Shown: positions 33,769 to 42,895 of the stretch, in pieces
Numbering within the stretch: the first letter of the stretch is position 1
How the letters are laid out: the number at the start of each line of letters is the position of its first letter
Assembly: GCA_035506575.1 (NCBI GenBank)
Contig: DATJPD010000174.1
Location: 1-64,000 of the forward strand
Length of the DNA stretch: 64,000 bases
Reading direction: 5' to 3'
Source: DATJPD01 sp035506575
GTDB lineage: Bacteria > Pseudomonadota > Alphaproteobacteria > CACIAM-22H2
Made by a program: the position numbers and the translations under genes
Notes under the pieces: generated by a model
Told to the model about the DNA's origin: nothing
Seen by the model: the letters and a program-made list of their open reading frames with translations, nothing else
Databases searched by the model: none

Positions 33769-34656
33769 ATGCGAAACGTGCCGTTCGGCCGGTTTTCGAT
33801 TTCGAAGATCGCCGAGTTCGAAAACGTGCTGTATGCGCCGCAGACGCTCTATCCCGACGCGACCGAGGCGGCGCTGCGGGCGGCGGGCGGGCGTCTCGGG
33901 CCCAAGCTGGTCGATCCCGCCACGCTCAGCCTCGTCATGAGCTTCAATTGTTATGTCGTGCGCACGGGCCGGCATACGATCCTGGTCGACTCGTGCATCG
34001 GCAACGACAAGGACCGTCCGAGCCGTCCGACCTGGCACCGGCGCCAAGGACCGTTCCTCGACACGCTGAAAAGTCTCGGCGTGACACCCGAGAGCGTCGA
34101 TTACGTGCTGTGCACGCATCTCCATGCCGATCATGTCGGCTGGAATACGCGGCTCGTCAACGGCGCCTGGGTGCCAACGTTCCCGAACGCGCAGTATCTG
34201 ATCGCCGAGACCGAGTATCGCCACTGGCGTGCGCTCCATGACAGCCGTCCGGCGGAGCCGGTGCTGTTCGGCTCCTTTGCCGACAGCGTGCTGCCGGTCA
34301 TAGACAGTGGGCAGGCGGTGATGGTGCCGATGGACCACGAGGTCACCGCAGGAATTCACCTGGAAGGTGCGCCCGGTCATACGCCGGGAAACCTCGTGAT
34401 CCACGTCGAGGACGGCGGTGCGAAGGCCGTCCTGAGCGGCGATCTGATGCACCATCCGATCCAGGTTCTGCATCCGGAGTGGTCGACGAATTTTTGCGTC
34501 GACCCCGCGGGTTCGCGACGCTCGCGCATCGACTTCGTCCGCCGTCACGCCGACACCGGGGCGCGTGTCCTGACCGGTCATTTCCCGGCGCCGACAGCCG
34601 GGCAGATCCATCGCGACGGCAGTGGGTACGTGTTCACGTTCGATCATGCGGCATAG
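33769..34656 (+). CDS. MBL-fold metallo-hydrolase
   Basis: This 295-residue metallo-beta-lactamase-fold enzyme has the metal motif THLHADHVGW (H117, H119, D121, H122), GHTPGNLVIH, LSGDLMHHPIQ and TGHFPAP. It keeps all zinc ligands and resembles methyl-parathion-hydrolase/lactonase-like members. ATG 33769 is selected because GGGAGGAAAC precedes it directly. A GTG at 33742 is in frame but has no site. No signal peptide. It is followed 9 bases later by an alpha/beta hydrolase. Confidence 0.87.
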   Translation: MRNVPFGRFSISKIAEFENVLYAPQTLYPDATEAALRAAGGRLGPKLVDPATLSLVMSFNCYVVRTGRHTILVDSCIGNDKDRPSRPTWHRRQGPFLDTLKSLGVTPESVDYVLCTHLHADHVGWNTRLVNGAWVPTFPNAQYLIAETEYRHWRALHDSRPAEPVLFGSFADSVLPVIDSGQAVMVPMDHEVTAGIHLEGAPGHTPGNLVIHVEDGGAKAVLSGDLMHHPIQVLHPEWSTNFCVDPAGSRRSRIDFVRRHADTGARVLTGHFPAPTAGQIHRDGSGYVFTFDHAA

Positions 34657-34665
34657 GCGACACCC

Positions 34666-35373
34666 ATGACTGGCTTCGTCCTCGTCCACGGCGCATGGCA
34701 TGGCGGCTGGTGCTGGGGCCGCGTGGCCAGGCTGTTGCGCCAGAACGGACACACGGTCCATGCACCGACCCTGACCGGCGTCGGCGAACGGGCGCATCTC
34801 CTGCACCGCGGCGTCAATCTCGACACGCACGTGGAAGACGTCGTCCGCGTCTTCGAAGCCGAAGAGCTGTCGGACGCCGTCCTATGCGGCCACTCCTACG
34901 GCGGCATGGTGATCACGGGCGTCGCGGACCGCATTCCGGACCGTATTCGCAGCCTCGTGTATCTCGACGCCTTCGTTCCGGCCGACGGGCAATGCACGCT
35001 CGATTTCCAGCCGCCCGACCGCGCCGCGTTCTTCCGCGCCGAGGCGGCGGGCAAAGGCGGGGGCTGGCTGATCCCGCCCGTGCCGGCGGCACGGTTCAAG
35101 GTCAACGAGGCTGACCAGGCGTGGGTGGACCGGCGCTGCGTGCCGCATCCGCTGGCCTGTTTCGAGCAAAAGCTGCGCCTCACAGGTGCCTTCGCCCGCG
35201 TGGCCAGGCGCAGCTATATCAAGGCCGGTGCCTACGTCCCGTCGCCGTTCGACGCCGTCTTCGAGCGGCTCAAAGGCGATCCGGGCTGGAAGGTCCACAG
35301 CGTGCCGTGCGGCCACGACGTGATGGTCGACCGGCCGGAGGAGCTGGCCGAATTATTGGTGCAATGCGCGTGA
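34666..35373 (+). CDS. Alpha/beta-fold hydrolase (esterase EstC/MenH-like)
   Basis: This 235-residue hydrolase has FVLVHGAWHGGWCWGRVARLL at the N-terminus, the elbow CGHSYGGMVITG (Ser at about 79), and a closing His in PCGHDVMVDRPEELAEL. This pattern is typical of small plant-MES-like or pyrethroid-hydrolase-type esterases. Its stop overlaps the start of the following Bug-family gene, implying coupled translation and a shared pathway with the MBL-fold enzyme. Confidence 0.86.
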   Translation: MTGFVLVHGAWHGGWCWGRVARLLRQNGHTVHAPTLTGVGERAHLLHRGVNLDTHVEDVVRVFEAEELSDAVLCGHSYGGMVITGVADRIPDRIRSLVYLDAFVPADGQCTLDFQPPDRAAFFRAEAAGKGGGWLIPPVPAARFKVNEADQAWVDRRCVPHPLACFEQKLRLTGAFARVARRSYIKAGAYVPSPFDAVFERLKGDPGWKVHSVPCGHDVMVDRPEELAELLVQCA

Positions 35374-36350
35374 GGATGGGTGTGCGGCATCGGCTTGTTG
35401 CGGCGCTCGTCGCGGTCATCGTCTTCGCGGCCGGCGCCGCAGGTGCGGAGGATTATCCCGCGCGGCCGATCCGCGTGGTCGTCAATTTCGCAGCCGGCGG
35501 TACGACGGACATCCTCGCGCGCTGGATCGCCCGGGGTTTCAGCGAGAACACCGGCCATACGATCGTGGTCGAGAACCGGGGCGGAGCCGGCGGCAATGTC
35601 GGGGCCGAAGCCGTCGCGAGGTCGGCCCCCGACGGCTACACGCTCGTGATGGTCTCCTCGGGCACGATCGTCATCAATCCGTGGCTCTACACGAAGATGT
35701 CCTACGATCCGCTGACGGAGCTGGTCGGCGTGTTCAATGTCGGCAACGCGCCGCAGTTCCTGATGATGTCGGCCACGGTTCCGGCCAAGACTCTCCAGGA
35801 GTTCATCGCCCTCGCGAAGAAGGACCCGGGCAAGTTCAACTACGCGTCGCCCGGTGCCGGCACGACGCCGCATCTGGCCATGATCCTGTTCGAGCGAGTG
35901 GCCGGGGTGAAGCTCGTGCACATTCCCTACCGCGGCGTCGGCGCCACGGTGCCCGATCTCGTGTCGGGACGCGTACAGCTTCTCTCGACGTCCATTCCGC
36001 CCGTGGCGGCCCAGGTCGCGGCGGGCGAGGTGATACCGCTCTGCCTGGGTGCGCCCAAGCGGCTGCCCGCCGCACCCGCCATCCCGACAGCCGCGGAAGC
36101 GGGGTTGCCCGGTTATGAAATGACGACGTGGTTCGGATTCCTGGCCCCGACCGGAACAGATCCGGCGCGCATCGCCTATCTCAACGCCGAATTCCAGAAG
36201 GTTCTCGACCGGCCCGAGACGCAAAAGCGCCTCGAGACGCTCGGCGTCATTCCCAATGGCGGCTCGCCGGCGCAGTTCCAGGCCATGATCAAAGAGGATG
36301 CCAAATACTGGAAGCCGATCGTGGAAGCTTCCGGCGTCAAGGAGGAGTAA
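35364..36350 (+). CDS. Tripartite tricarboxylate transporter (Bug-family) substrate-binding protein, tandem copy 1
   Basis: This 328-residue periplasmic binding protein has a Sec signal peptide (LVAALVAVIVFAAGAAGAED) and the TctC/Bug domain: YPARPIRVVVNFAAGGTTDILARWIA, VVENRGGAGGNVGAEAVARSAPDGYTL, VAGVKLVHIPYRGVGATVPDLVSGRVQ. ATG 35364 overlaps the stop of the previous gene; ATG 35376 is an alternative. The following gene is a close paralogue. No tctA or tctB permease gene is in the window, so these are orphan receptors that may use a permease elsewhere. Confidence 0.9.
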   Translation: MRVRMGVRHRLVAALVAVIVFAAGAAGAEDYPARPIRVVVNFAAGGTTDILARWIARGFSENTGHTIVVENRGGAGGNVGAEAVARSAPDGYTLVMVSSGTIVINPWLYTKMSYDPLTELVGVFNVGNAPQFLMMSATVPAKTLQEFIALAKKDPGKFNYASPGAGTTPHLAMILFERVAGVKLVHIPYRGVGATVPDLVSGRVQLLSTSIPPVAAQVAAGEVIPLCLGAPKRLPAAPAIPTAAEAGLPGYEMTTWFGFLAPTGTDPARIAYLNAEFQKVLDRPETQKRLETLGVIPNGGSPAQFQAMIKEDAKYWKPIVEASGVKEE

Positions 36351-36355
36351 GAGCT

Positions 36356-37324
36356 ATGCATCATCGTCTTGCCGCGGCACTCGTCGGGCTCGCCGTGCTC
36401 GTCGCGGCACCGGCATCCGCCGAGAACTATCCCGACCGGCCGATCCGCGTGATCGTCAACGCCGCGGCGGGCGGCACCACCGACATCCTCGCGCGCTGGA
36501 TCGCCCAGGGCTTCGGCGAGAACACCGGCCACACGATCATCGTCGAAAACCGCGGCGGGGCGGGGGGCAATGTCGGCGGCGAGGCGGTCGCCAAGTCGGC
36601 ACCCGACGGCTACACGTTGGCGATGGTCTCGTCGGGCGGCATCGTGATCAATCCATGGCTCTATAAGACGATGCCCTACGACCCGCTGAAGGAGCTGACG
36701 GGAGTCTTCAATGTCGGCAACGCGCCGCAGTTCCTGATGATGTCGGCCACGGTTCCGGCGAAGACGTTGCAGGAGTTCCTGGCCCTCGCCAGAAAGGAGC
36801 CGGGCAAGTTCAACTATGCGTCCGCCGGCGCGGGCAGCACCACCCATCTCGCCATGGTGCAGTTCGAGCAGGTCGCGGGCGTGAAGCTCGTCCACATCCC
36901 CTACCGGGGCATGGGGGCCGCAGTGCCCGACCTGGTCTCGGGGCGGGTCCAGCTCATGTCGATTTCAATTCCGCCGGTTGCCGCCCAGGTCGCGGCGGGC
37001 CAAGTCATACCGTTGTGCCTCGGTGCTCCCAAGCGGTTGGCGGCTGCCCCCGATGTCCCGACCGCCGCCGAGGCCGGGTTGCCGGGCTACAACATGACCA
37101 CGTGGTTCGGGTTCCTGGCGCCCAGTGCGACGGACAAGGCGCGGATCAACTATCTGAACGCCGAGTTCCAGAAGGTGCTCGACCGGCCGGAGACCCAGAA
37201 GCGCTTCGAAGGGCTCGGGGTGATCGCCAATGGCGGCAGTGCTGCGGAGTTCGAGGCGACCATCCAAGAGGACGCCAAGACCTATAAGCCGATTGTCGCC
37301 GCGGCGGGGGTGACGGTGGAGTGA
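36356..37324 (+). CDS. Tripartite tricarboxylate transporter (Bug-family) substrate-binding protein, tandem copy 2
   Basis: This 322-residue periplasmic protein has a Sec signal (LVGLAVLVAAPASAEN) and is similar to the preceding gene along nearly its whole length. NVGNAPQFLMMSATVPAKTLQEF and the SIPPVAAQVAAG and LCLGAPKRL segments are shared. It starts 6 bases after the copy 1 stop, with GGAGGAGTAA as binding site. Divergence is large enough to be an old duplication with possible change of ligand. Confidence 0.9.
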   Translation: MHHRLAAALVGLAVLVAAPASAENYPDRPIRVIVNAAAGGTTDILARWIAQGFGENTGHTIIVENRGGAGGNVGGEAVAKSAPDGYTLAMVSSGGIVINPWLYKTMPYDPLKELTGVFNVGNAPQFLMMSATVPAKTLQEFLALARKEPGKFNYASAGAGSTTHLAMVQFEQVAGVKLVHIPYRGMGAAVPDLVSGRVQLMSISIPPVAAQVAAGQVIPLCLGAPKRLAAAPDVPTAAEAGLPGYNMTTWFGFLAPSATDKARINYLNAEFQKVLDRPETQKRFEGLGVIANGGSAAEFEATIQEDAKTYKPIVAAAGVTVE

Positions 37325-37330
37325 CCCCCG

Positions 37331-38047
37331 TCAGGGGATGCCCGCGAGGCCGTTTTCGCCGACGATAAACTCGAACGTGTAGGGCGTTCCGCCATACGTG
37401 GTCGAGCGCGGCAATTCGGTCTGCGAATACTGTTCCGCCGAATTCTGCCGCCGGGGCAAGTTGGGCGCGACGCCGGTGCCATCCAGCGCGAACAGCTGGC
37501 TTGCGAACGGGCCGGTCGCGTCGAAGCGCTCAGAGGGAAAGCGCCAGGCGTTGAAATGGAACTGCCCGTTCACGCACGCGCTGACGATCCAGTAGAAATC
37601 ATAGGATTCGAGGCGCAATCCTTTGGGAGCGGGCTGGCCGAAGCCGCTGGCGTCGATCGCACCCACCACCGCTTTGTACTGGTCGGGGGTCAGCCGCACC
37701 TGGCCTGACCGGCCGCCGGACGGCGAGACGACGTCGTTCAGGGTGAAGTTCGACACGTTGAAGCCGTAGCTGCCGCCGAACACCTGCGTGAACAGAACCG
37801 CACTGCCGTCCTTGAGCGCGCTCTCGCGTAGGTCGTAGGCGCGCACCTGCTCGTCCCAGTTGGCGTTGTAGATGAGCCGGTACTGATCGAGCGCGTCCGG
37901 CTTGCAGCTGTCGCGCACGCTGTTGCCGGCGGCGTAGCGGAACCAGTTGAGCTTGCGGCTGATGGGATTCGAGATGTCGCTCGAGCAGCCCGCGAGACCG
38001 CAGACGAGGACGGCGATCAGACAATTGCGAACGCGATGCAAATTCAT
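37331..38047 (-). CDS. Putative lipoprotein of unknown function
   Basis: This 238-residue protein has a lipoprotein signal peptide (NCLIAVLVCGLAGC, Cys at about residue 22 from ATG 38047). The rest has no recognised domain. It contains RYAAGNSVRDSCKPDALDQYRLIYNANWDEQVRAYDL, a central LTPDQYKAVVGAIDASGF and a C-terminal TYGGTPYTFEFIVGENGLAGIP. It converges with the Bug gene and is divergent from nothing: the histidine-kinase operon lies upstream on the same strand. Likely membrane-anchored in the periplasm. No function is offered. Confidence 0.75.
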   Translation of the reverse strand: MNLHRVRNCLIAVLVCGLAGCSSDISNPISRKLNWFRYAAGNSVRDSCKPDALDQYRLIYNANWDEQVRAYDLRESALKDGSAVLFTQVFGGSYGFNVSNFTLNDVVSPSGGRSGQVRLTPDQYKAVVGAIDASGFGQPAPKGLRLESYDFYWIVSACVNGQFHFNAWRFPSERFDATGPFASQLFALDGTGVAPNLPRRQNSAEQYSQTELPRSTTYGGTPYTFEFIVGENGLAGIP

Positions 38048-38141
38048 GCTGCCCCCGGGCCCATGATGACGTGCACCGGATAACGACCCGGTAGGATGAC
38101 TTAATCCCGGGCGCGTCCTATTGCTAGCCTTGTCGGGCTGG

Positions 38142-39578
38142 TCAGTCCCGCCGCGCCTCGAACCGCGAGGCCCGCGGCAGCCGGATGATGAACTTGGAGC
38201 CGGCGCCCGGCCGCGTTTCGAGGTCGACGGATCCACCCCACGCGGTCACGATGCCATAGACGACCGACAGGCCGAGCCCCGATCCGCCGCTGGCTCCTTT
38301 GGTCGTAAAGAAAGGCTCGAACACCCGGGCCCGCACCGCCTCGGTCATGCCGGGCCCGTTATCCGCGACGGTCAGCGTGATCGTGTCGCCGCCGTCGGTC
38401 TTCGCGACGCCGACCACGACGTACTGCGCGCCGCCCGCGAGGGGCGGAAACGCCTCGTTCGCGTTCTTCAGCAGATTGTTCAGGATCTGAACGAGGCCGA
38501 GGTCATCGAAGCGGCAAAAGGACTCCGGCGTCAGCTCGAGCCGAAGCTCGCGGCCGTTCGCGAGCAGCGGCCGGAGCTTTGCCGCGGCGTCGCGGATCGC
38601 AGCACTGACGTCGCCGATGCGCGTCGGCCGCTGCGTCGAGCCGCAGAACGTCAGGAAATCGGCGCCGATGGCGGCCGCTAGCTTGGCCGACGAGGAAATC
38701 GTCTCGAAATACTGCCGGTAACGCGCGGCGGCATTGGCATCGGAACACGCGATGTCGCGTCCCATGTCGCTCAGGGTGGCAATGGGCTGCAGGAGATTGT
38801 TGAACTCGTGGGCCACGCCACCGGACATCCGGGCGAGCGCATCGAGCTTCGAGGTCTGCGCTTCGAGCTCGGAGCGCCGGCGGTCCGCGAGCTCGCTCAG
38901 CGTCGTCAGGTTCCCGGAGCGCAGTTCGTCCAGGATCTTTCCGAGCGCCCGGATCTCGTCCACGCGGCCCACGGCATCGAGGTCGAGCGGCACCACTTCC
39001 TTGAGCGGCTTGGTCGCGAGGTCCTGCGCGTGCCGGGCCAGGATCTGCACCGGACGGCCGACCCGGACCTGGAGAAGCCAGATGATCCACACCGATCCCG
39101 CGGCCGCGATCGCGGCCATGGTCAGTCCGATCCCGATCGCGGCGTCGGCCAGCGGCCGTTCGATCATCCCCGGATTTGTCTCGACATAGATGCGGCCGAT
39201 CTCCTTGGGCGTCCCTTGAACGTCGTACACCAGGGGTTCTTCGAACCGTCGCGCCCGTCCGACCGGGGTTCCGCGCTCGATCCGGTCGAACGCATCCGCC
39301 TCGAACCCGGCGCGCGTGACGCGGGGATCGGTTAACAGGCCCTGAACGATCAGCTCGGCGGCCGGACGGTCGACGGTCCATGCCGCACTTGCGGCCGCTT
39401 GTCGGACCGACGCCAGGGCATGACGCATGTCGCCCTCGAGCCGCGCGGTCGCCTGGTTCAAGTAGATCAGCGCGATCGTCACGCCGGCGATCACCGAGAC
39501 CGCGATCGTGCCCAGGGCCGCCGGTGCAGCCACGGCGCGCTGCAACGTCAAGCCTTTGGTCAAGCCCGCGCCGGCCAT
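38142..39578 (-). CDS. Sensor histidine kinase (membrane, partner of the adjacent binding protein)
   Basis: This 478-residue kinase has TM1 at about residues 21-41 and TM2 at about 147-169, with a periplasmic domain of about 100 residues between them. A HAMP-like linker (VGRPVQILARHAQDL) follows. The dimerisation His is H257 in GGVAHEFNNLLQPI. ATPase boxes are N (NNLLKNANEAF), G1 (VADNGPGM), F (FEPFFTTK) and G2 (GSGLGLSVV). Its start lies 8 bases after the stop of the binding-protein gene, so periplasmic ligand signalling is likely. No receiver domain; the partner may be the receiver at 40401. Confidence 0.9.
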   Translation of the reverse strand: MAGAGLTKGLTLQRAVAAPAALGTIAVSVIAGVTIALIYLNQATARLEGDMRHALASVRQAAASAAWTVDRPAAELIVQGLLTDPRVTRAGFEADAFDRIERGTPVGRARRFEEPLVYDVQGTPKEIGRIYVETNPGMIERPLADAAIGIGLTMAAIAAAGSVWIIWLLQVRVGRPVQILARHAQDLATKPLKEVVPLDLDAVGRVDEIRALGKILDELRSGNLTTLSELADRRRSELEAQTSKLDALARMSGGVAHEFNNLLQPIATLSDMGRDIACSDANAAARYRQYFETISSSAKLAAAIGADFLTFCGSTQRPTRIGDVSAAIRDAAAKLRPLLANGRELRLELTPESFCRFDDLGLVQILNNLLKNANEAFPPLAGGAQYVVVGVAKTDGGDTITLTVADNGPGMTEAVRARVFEPFFTTKGASGGSGLGLSVVYGIVTAWGGSVDLETRPGAGSKFIIRLPRASRFEARRD

Positions 39579-39585
39579 CGTCCGC

Positions 39586-40401
39586 TCATCCTCTTTTTGC
39601 AGGCTGCTGTGCCAGCCAGCTGCGCCAGGACTCGAAGCCGGACCGAAGGATCCGCTGAACCTCTCCGGTGCGGAGCAGATCGGCGAGCGCCGCGTCGATG
39701 TCGGCGAGCCGGCCAATGCAGCCGCTCTTCTTCGCCAGCCCGATGAAGTTGTCGCTCGCCGTGACGTAGGGCTCTAGGGCTGTGAACTCCTGCTCCTCCT
39801 TGGCGCGGATCAGGTAGGCCAGTCCCGGATAGTAGCCGGTGACGAAATATTCGATGCGGTCCTTGGCCAGCATGGCGAACCCGGACTCGAGCCGCGGGGC
39901 CTGCTCGATCGTGAGATGCTGGCCCAGGAACTCGTCGAACCCGCCGCCGAACTTGTTCGCAAGCGTGATGCCGCCGCGGTGGCCGACCAGGTCGTTCCAT
40001 GTTGAGAAGACGATCGGGTGGTCCCGGCGCGCGAAGACGGCGATCGGGTTGACGAAGATCGGGGTGGCGGGAAAGGCGATGTAGTCGCGGCGCTCGGGCG
40101 TGTCCTTCATCTCGCTGATCAGGTCGATCTCGCCATTGTGTGCCGCCAGTAGCACGCGCGGGAACGGGCCGACATAGCGGATGTCGTAGGGCAGACCAAG
40201 GCGACGCGCCACGGCGGCTGCGATCTCGATGGTGGTGCCGCGCATCGTCTGACCGTCGAACCAGACCAATGGCGGATAGTCCGGGTCGCCGGAAATCACC
40301 AGACGCTCGCATCGCCCGGCCGCGACGCCGCGCGACGTCCCGGTCGCGGCCATGACTGCGGCGAGCGCGAGGCAGGCTGCGATCCGGGCCGCGGCGGGCA
40401 T
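39586..40401 (-). CDS. Periplasmic solute-binding protein (family 3 type) of a sensory operon
   Basis: This 271-residue exported protein has a Sec signal peptide ending near GVAAG. The SBP_bac_3 pattern follows: LVISGDPDYPPLVWFDGQTMRGTTIEIAAAVARRLGLPYDI, GEIDLISEMKDTPERRDYIAF and NPIAVFARRDHPIVF. No ABC transporter genes are adjacent. It lies instead between a receiver gene and a membrane kinase, overlapping the receiver stop as TGATG. It probably presents a ligand to the kinase. Confidence 0.86.
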   Translation of the reverse strand: MPAAARIAACLALAAVMAATGTSRGVAAGRCERLVISGDPDYPPLVWFDGQTMRGTTIEIAAAVARRLGLPYDIRYVGPFPRVLLAAHNGEIDLISEMKDTPERRDYIAFPATPIFVNPIAVFARRDHPIVFSTWNDLVGHRGGITLANKFGGGFDEFLGQHLTIEQAPRLESGFAMLAKDRIEYFVTGYYPGLAYLIRAKEEQEFTALEPYVTASDNFIGLAKKSGCIGRLADIDAALADLLRTGEVQRILRSGFESWRSWLAQQPAKRG

Positions 40402-40862
40402 CAGGCGCGCGCGCTGAGGCCGTGTATGGACTTGCCGATCAGGGTCCGCAGACCGGCGAGGAACTCGTCATTCGTGAACGGCTTGCCGAGGCACAGATCG
40501 GCCCCCGACCGGCGGGCGAGGTCGAGCGGCAGGTCGGATGGGACGTTTCGCGTGCCGCCGGAGATCGCGATCACCGGCACGGCCGGAAAGGTCCGCTTGG
40601 CGTGCTTGATCACGTCGTAGCCGGGCAGATCGTCCATCACCAGATCGGCGACGACCGCCTCCGGTGGGCGGCCCAGCCTCGCCAGCTCGTCCAGGAGCTG
40701 CAGCGACTCGCCGCCGCTCGTGGCTGTCAGAACGGCATAGCCGGAGGCGGTCAACAGCTCGCCCAAAGCGAAGCGGATGGCCGCCGAATCGTCAACCAAT
40801 ACAACGAGCTGGGCGCCGGCTGCGAGTTGAGAGAGACGTGCGTGCAGGCTGGAGGATGACAT
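40401..40862 (-). CDS. Single-domain response regulator
   Basis: This 153-residue receiver has acidic residues D24/D25, phosphoacceptor D73 in VVADLVMDDLPG, S101 in AISGG and K127 in LGKPF. An N-terminal extension of about 18 residues precedes the domain. There is no output domain, so it passes phosphate on or binds a target. ATG at 40862 (with GGAGGATG overlap) is preferred to farther upstream starts. It is the first gene of the receiver/binding-protein/kinase operon and has the TCATACTTCCGGATGA-type repeat 36 bases upstream. Confidence 0.86.
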   Translation of the reverse strand: MSSSSLHARLSQLAAGAQLVVLVDDSAAIRFALGELLTASGYAVLTATSGGESLQLLDELARLGRPPEAVVADLVMDDLPGYDVIKHAKRTFPAVPVIAISGGTRNVPSDLPLDLARRSGADLCLGKPFTNDEFLAGLRTLIGKSIHGLSARA

Positions 40863-41118
40863 CCCGGGAGTTTGCCGGCGCGTTCGACCGGTCCTTATCA
40901 TCCGGAAGTATGACACGCCCCACGGCGACGCCAAGGCTCACCTGAGGGGACGCCAACGGGCGGCCCGGCCGTCGCGTCGCTCCGCAGGCCCCGCGCCTGT
41001 TTCGTTGCCCGTCGCGCGGTCATCAGCCGGGCGGACGCCCGGCTCTTGCCGGTCGCCTAGGAAATCGCTCAACAGACCCAAAACCTCGTGCAGATATTTG
41101 AACATGATCGGGCACCGG
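40863..41118. other. Non-coding gap between the receiver operon and the MCP gene
   Basis: No gene is supported here (340 bases between 40862 and 41204 including the terminator). Apart from the inverted repeat at 40898 and the terminator at 41119 it holds GC-rich sequence without a recognisable RNA. Short minus-strand frames in it have no binding site. Confidence 0.5.
40898..40914 (-). promoter_or_regulatory. Shared inverted-repeat element, site 1
   Basis: TCATCCGGAAGTATGAC on the plus strand reads TCATACTTCCGGATGA toward the receiver gene that starts at 40862. It is an inverted repeat TCATMC-N4-GKATGA and its 16-base core is identical to the element at 43619. Confidence 0.6.
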
Positions 41119-41153
41119 AAAAAAGGCGCCGGTCCCATTCAGGGACCGGCGCC
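41119..41153 (-). terminator. Rho-independent terminator after the MCP gene
   Basis: In the minus direction the stem GGCGCCGGTCCC/GGGACCGGCGCC (41125-41136 with 41142-41153, loop of 5) is followed by six T. It lies 51 bases beyond the MCP stop. Confidence 0.9.
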
Positions 41154-41203
41154 AAGCTCGCGCGGCTGCGGGGGGGAGGAAGAAGCCGCGCGAGCGGGGG
41201 ACC

Positions 41204-42895
41204 TCAAGCCGAACGGATGTTGGCAAGAAATTGGCCGACGTCGGCGCGCAGGGTCTCGCCCTGCTTGGCGAGCTCGCCGGCCGCGGCCAGCACCTGGCTG
41301 GACGCAGCACCGGTCTCGCCGGCCGCCTGCGTGACGCCGGTGATATTGCTCGAGACTTCGGCCGTTCCGGCGGAGGCCTGCTGGACGTTGCGGGCGATCT
41401 CTTTGGTGGCCGCACCCTGTTCCTCGACCGCCGAGGCGATCGTGGTCGCAATCTCGTTGATTCGGCCGATCGTGCCCGTGATGCTCTCGATCGCCGTCAC
41501 CGAGTCCGCGGTGGCGCTCTGGATCGATTTGATCTGCCCGCCGATCTCTTCGGTCGCCCGGGCAGTCTGGGTCGCCAGCGACTTTACCTCGGAAGCAACG
41601 ACCGCGAAGCCCTTTCCGGCCTCGCCGGCGCGCGCCGCCTCGATGGTAGCGTTGAGCGCGAGCAGGTTGGTCTGGCCCGCGATGTCGTTGATCAGCTTCA
41701 CCACGTCGCCGATCTTCTGCGCCGCGTCCGCGAGCGCCTTCACCCGGGCGTTGGTCTCGGTCGCGTCATTGACGGCTTGACCCGCGATCCGCGAGGATTC
41801 GCTGACCTGCCGGCTGATCTCGGCGATCGACGAGGAGAGCTCCTCGGCGGCACTCGCCACGGTCTGCACGTTGGTGGAGGCCTGCTCGGAAGCGGCCGCG
41901 ACGGCCGTGGCCTGCCGCGTCGTCTCTTCGGCGGTGGCCGACATCGACTGCGCCGTCGACTGCATCTCGGTCGAAGCGGAGGCCAGCGTATCCAGTGCGC
42001 CCGACACCGATTCGTCGAAGGTCTTGATGAAGCCTTCGATCGCGACCTGACGCTGCTCCTTGCGCGCCTGCTCGGCCTTCTGCTCGGCCGCCAGGCGGTC
42101 GCCTTCGATCATGCTGTCCTTGAACACCCGGACGGCGCGAACCATCTGGCCGACTTCATCCTTGCGGTCGCCACCATCGATCTCGACCGACAGGTCGTGC
42201 TTGGCGAGCTTGCCCATGATCTCGGTCGTGCGCACGATCGGCCGGGCGACCGTCACCACGATCATGAGGCCGGCGAAGGCGCTGAGGGCCGCCGCCACAA
42301 CGAGCGCGCCGATGATCCAGTAGCGGGCGGACACATACAGCTCCTCGCCACGATCTGCGGCTTTCTTACCCTCTCGAACGTTCAGATTGATGTCCGCGTC
42401 GAGAGGCTGCGTGAATTCGTGGTTGAAGGCCGACAGCATGTCGCCGTTGAAGAGCTGCTTTGCGGCCGCTTTGTCGCCCGCGCGCTCCAGCGCGACCATT
42501 TTATCGGTCAACGCGACGTAGTCCGCCCAACTCGCCTTGATCTGGTCCGCGAGCTTGCGCTCTTCGCCCGGAGTGACTGTCGATTCGTAAAAGTTCCAAG
42601 CCTTCGCCGCCTCGGCGACTGCTTCGCGCATCGTCTTTTCGTAGTTGAGCGCTTGTTCGCGCGTGTCCGATGCTACGAGATTGCCCGCGCGCAGCCGATA
42701 GCGCAGCGTATGGTACTTGTATTCGCCGAGCGCTCGGGTCGCGGGCAGCCAGTTGTCACGCATGTCCGCCGCGCTGTCATTCACCATCGACAGGCGCTGC
42801 AGCGCGAACAGGCCAAGCATGACGCTGACCAACAGCACGAACCCGAACGCCAGAGTGACCTTGGTCCGGATCTTCAAATTTTGCAGTGCTGACAC
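41204..42895 (-). CDS. Methyl-accepting chemotaxis protein
   Basis: This 563-residue transducer has TM1 at about residues 13-32 (VTLAFGFVLLVSVMLGLFAL), a four-helix-bundle periplasmic sensor of about 155 residues and TM2 (YWIIGALVVAAALSAFAGLMIVVTV). HAMP follows (ARPIVRTTEIMGKLAKHDLSVEI), then a long signalling coiled coil with the hairpin tip AGQTNLLALNATIEAARAGEAGKGFAVVA. There is no C-terminal NWETF-type CheR tether. The start is GTG at 42895, chosen because GGAGGGCAACC precedes it; the open frame runs farther upstream without a site. No cheA or cheW is nearby. Confidence 0.92.
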   Translation of the reverse strand: MSALQNLKIRTKVTLAFGFVLLVSVMLGLFALQRLSMVNDSAADMRDNWLPATRALGEYKYHTLRYRLRAGNLVASDTREQALNYEKTMREAVAEAAKAWNFYESTVTPGEERKLADQIKASWADYVALTDKMVALERAGDKAAAKQLFNGDMLSAFNHEFTQPLDADINLNVREGKKAADRGEELYVSARYWIIGALVVAAALSAFAGLMIVVTVARPIVRTTEIMGKLAKHDLSVEIDGGDRKDEVGQMVRAVRVFKDSMIEGDRLAAEQKAEQARKEQRQVAIEGFIKTFDESVSGALDTLASASTEMQSTAQSMSATAEETTRQATAVAAASEQASTNVQTVASAAEELSSSIAEISRQVSESSRIAGQAVNDATETNARVKALADAAQKIGDVVKLINDIAGQTNLLALNATIEAARAGEAGKGFAVVASEVKSLATQTARATEEIGGQIKSIQSATADSVTAIESITGTIGRINEIATTIASAVEEQGAATKEIARNVQQASAGTAEVSSNITGVTQAAGETGAASSQVLAAAGELAKQGETLRADVGQFLANIRSA

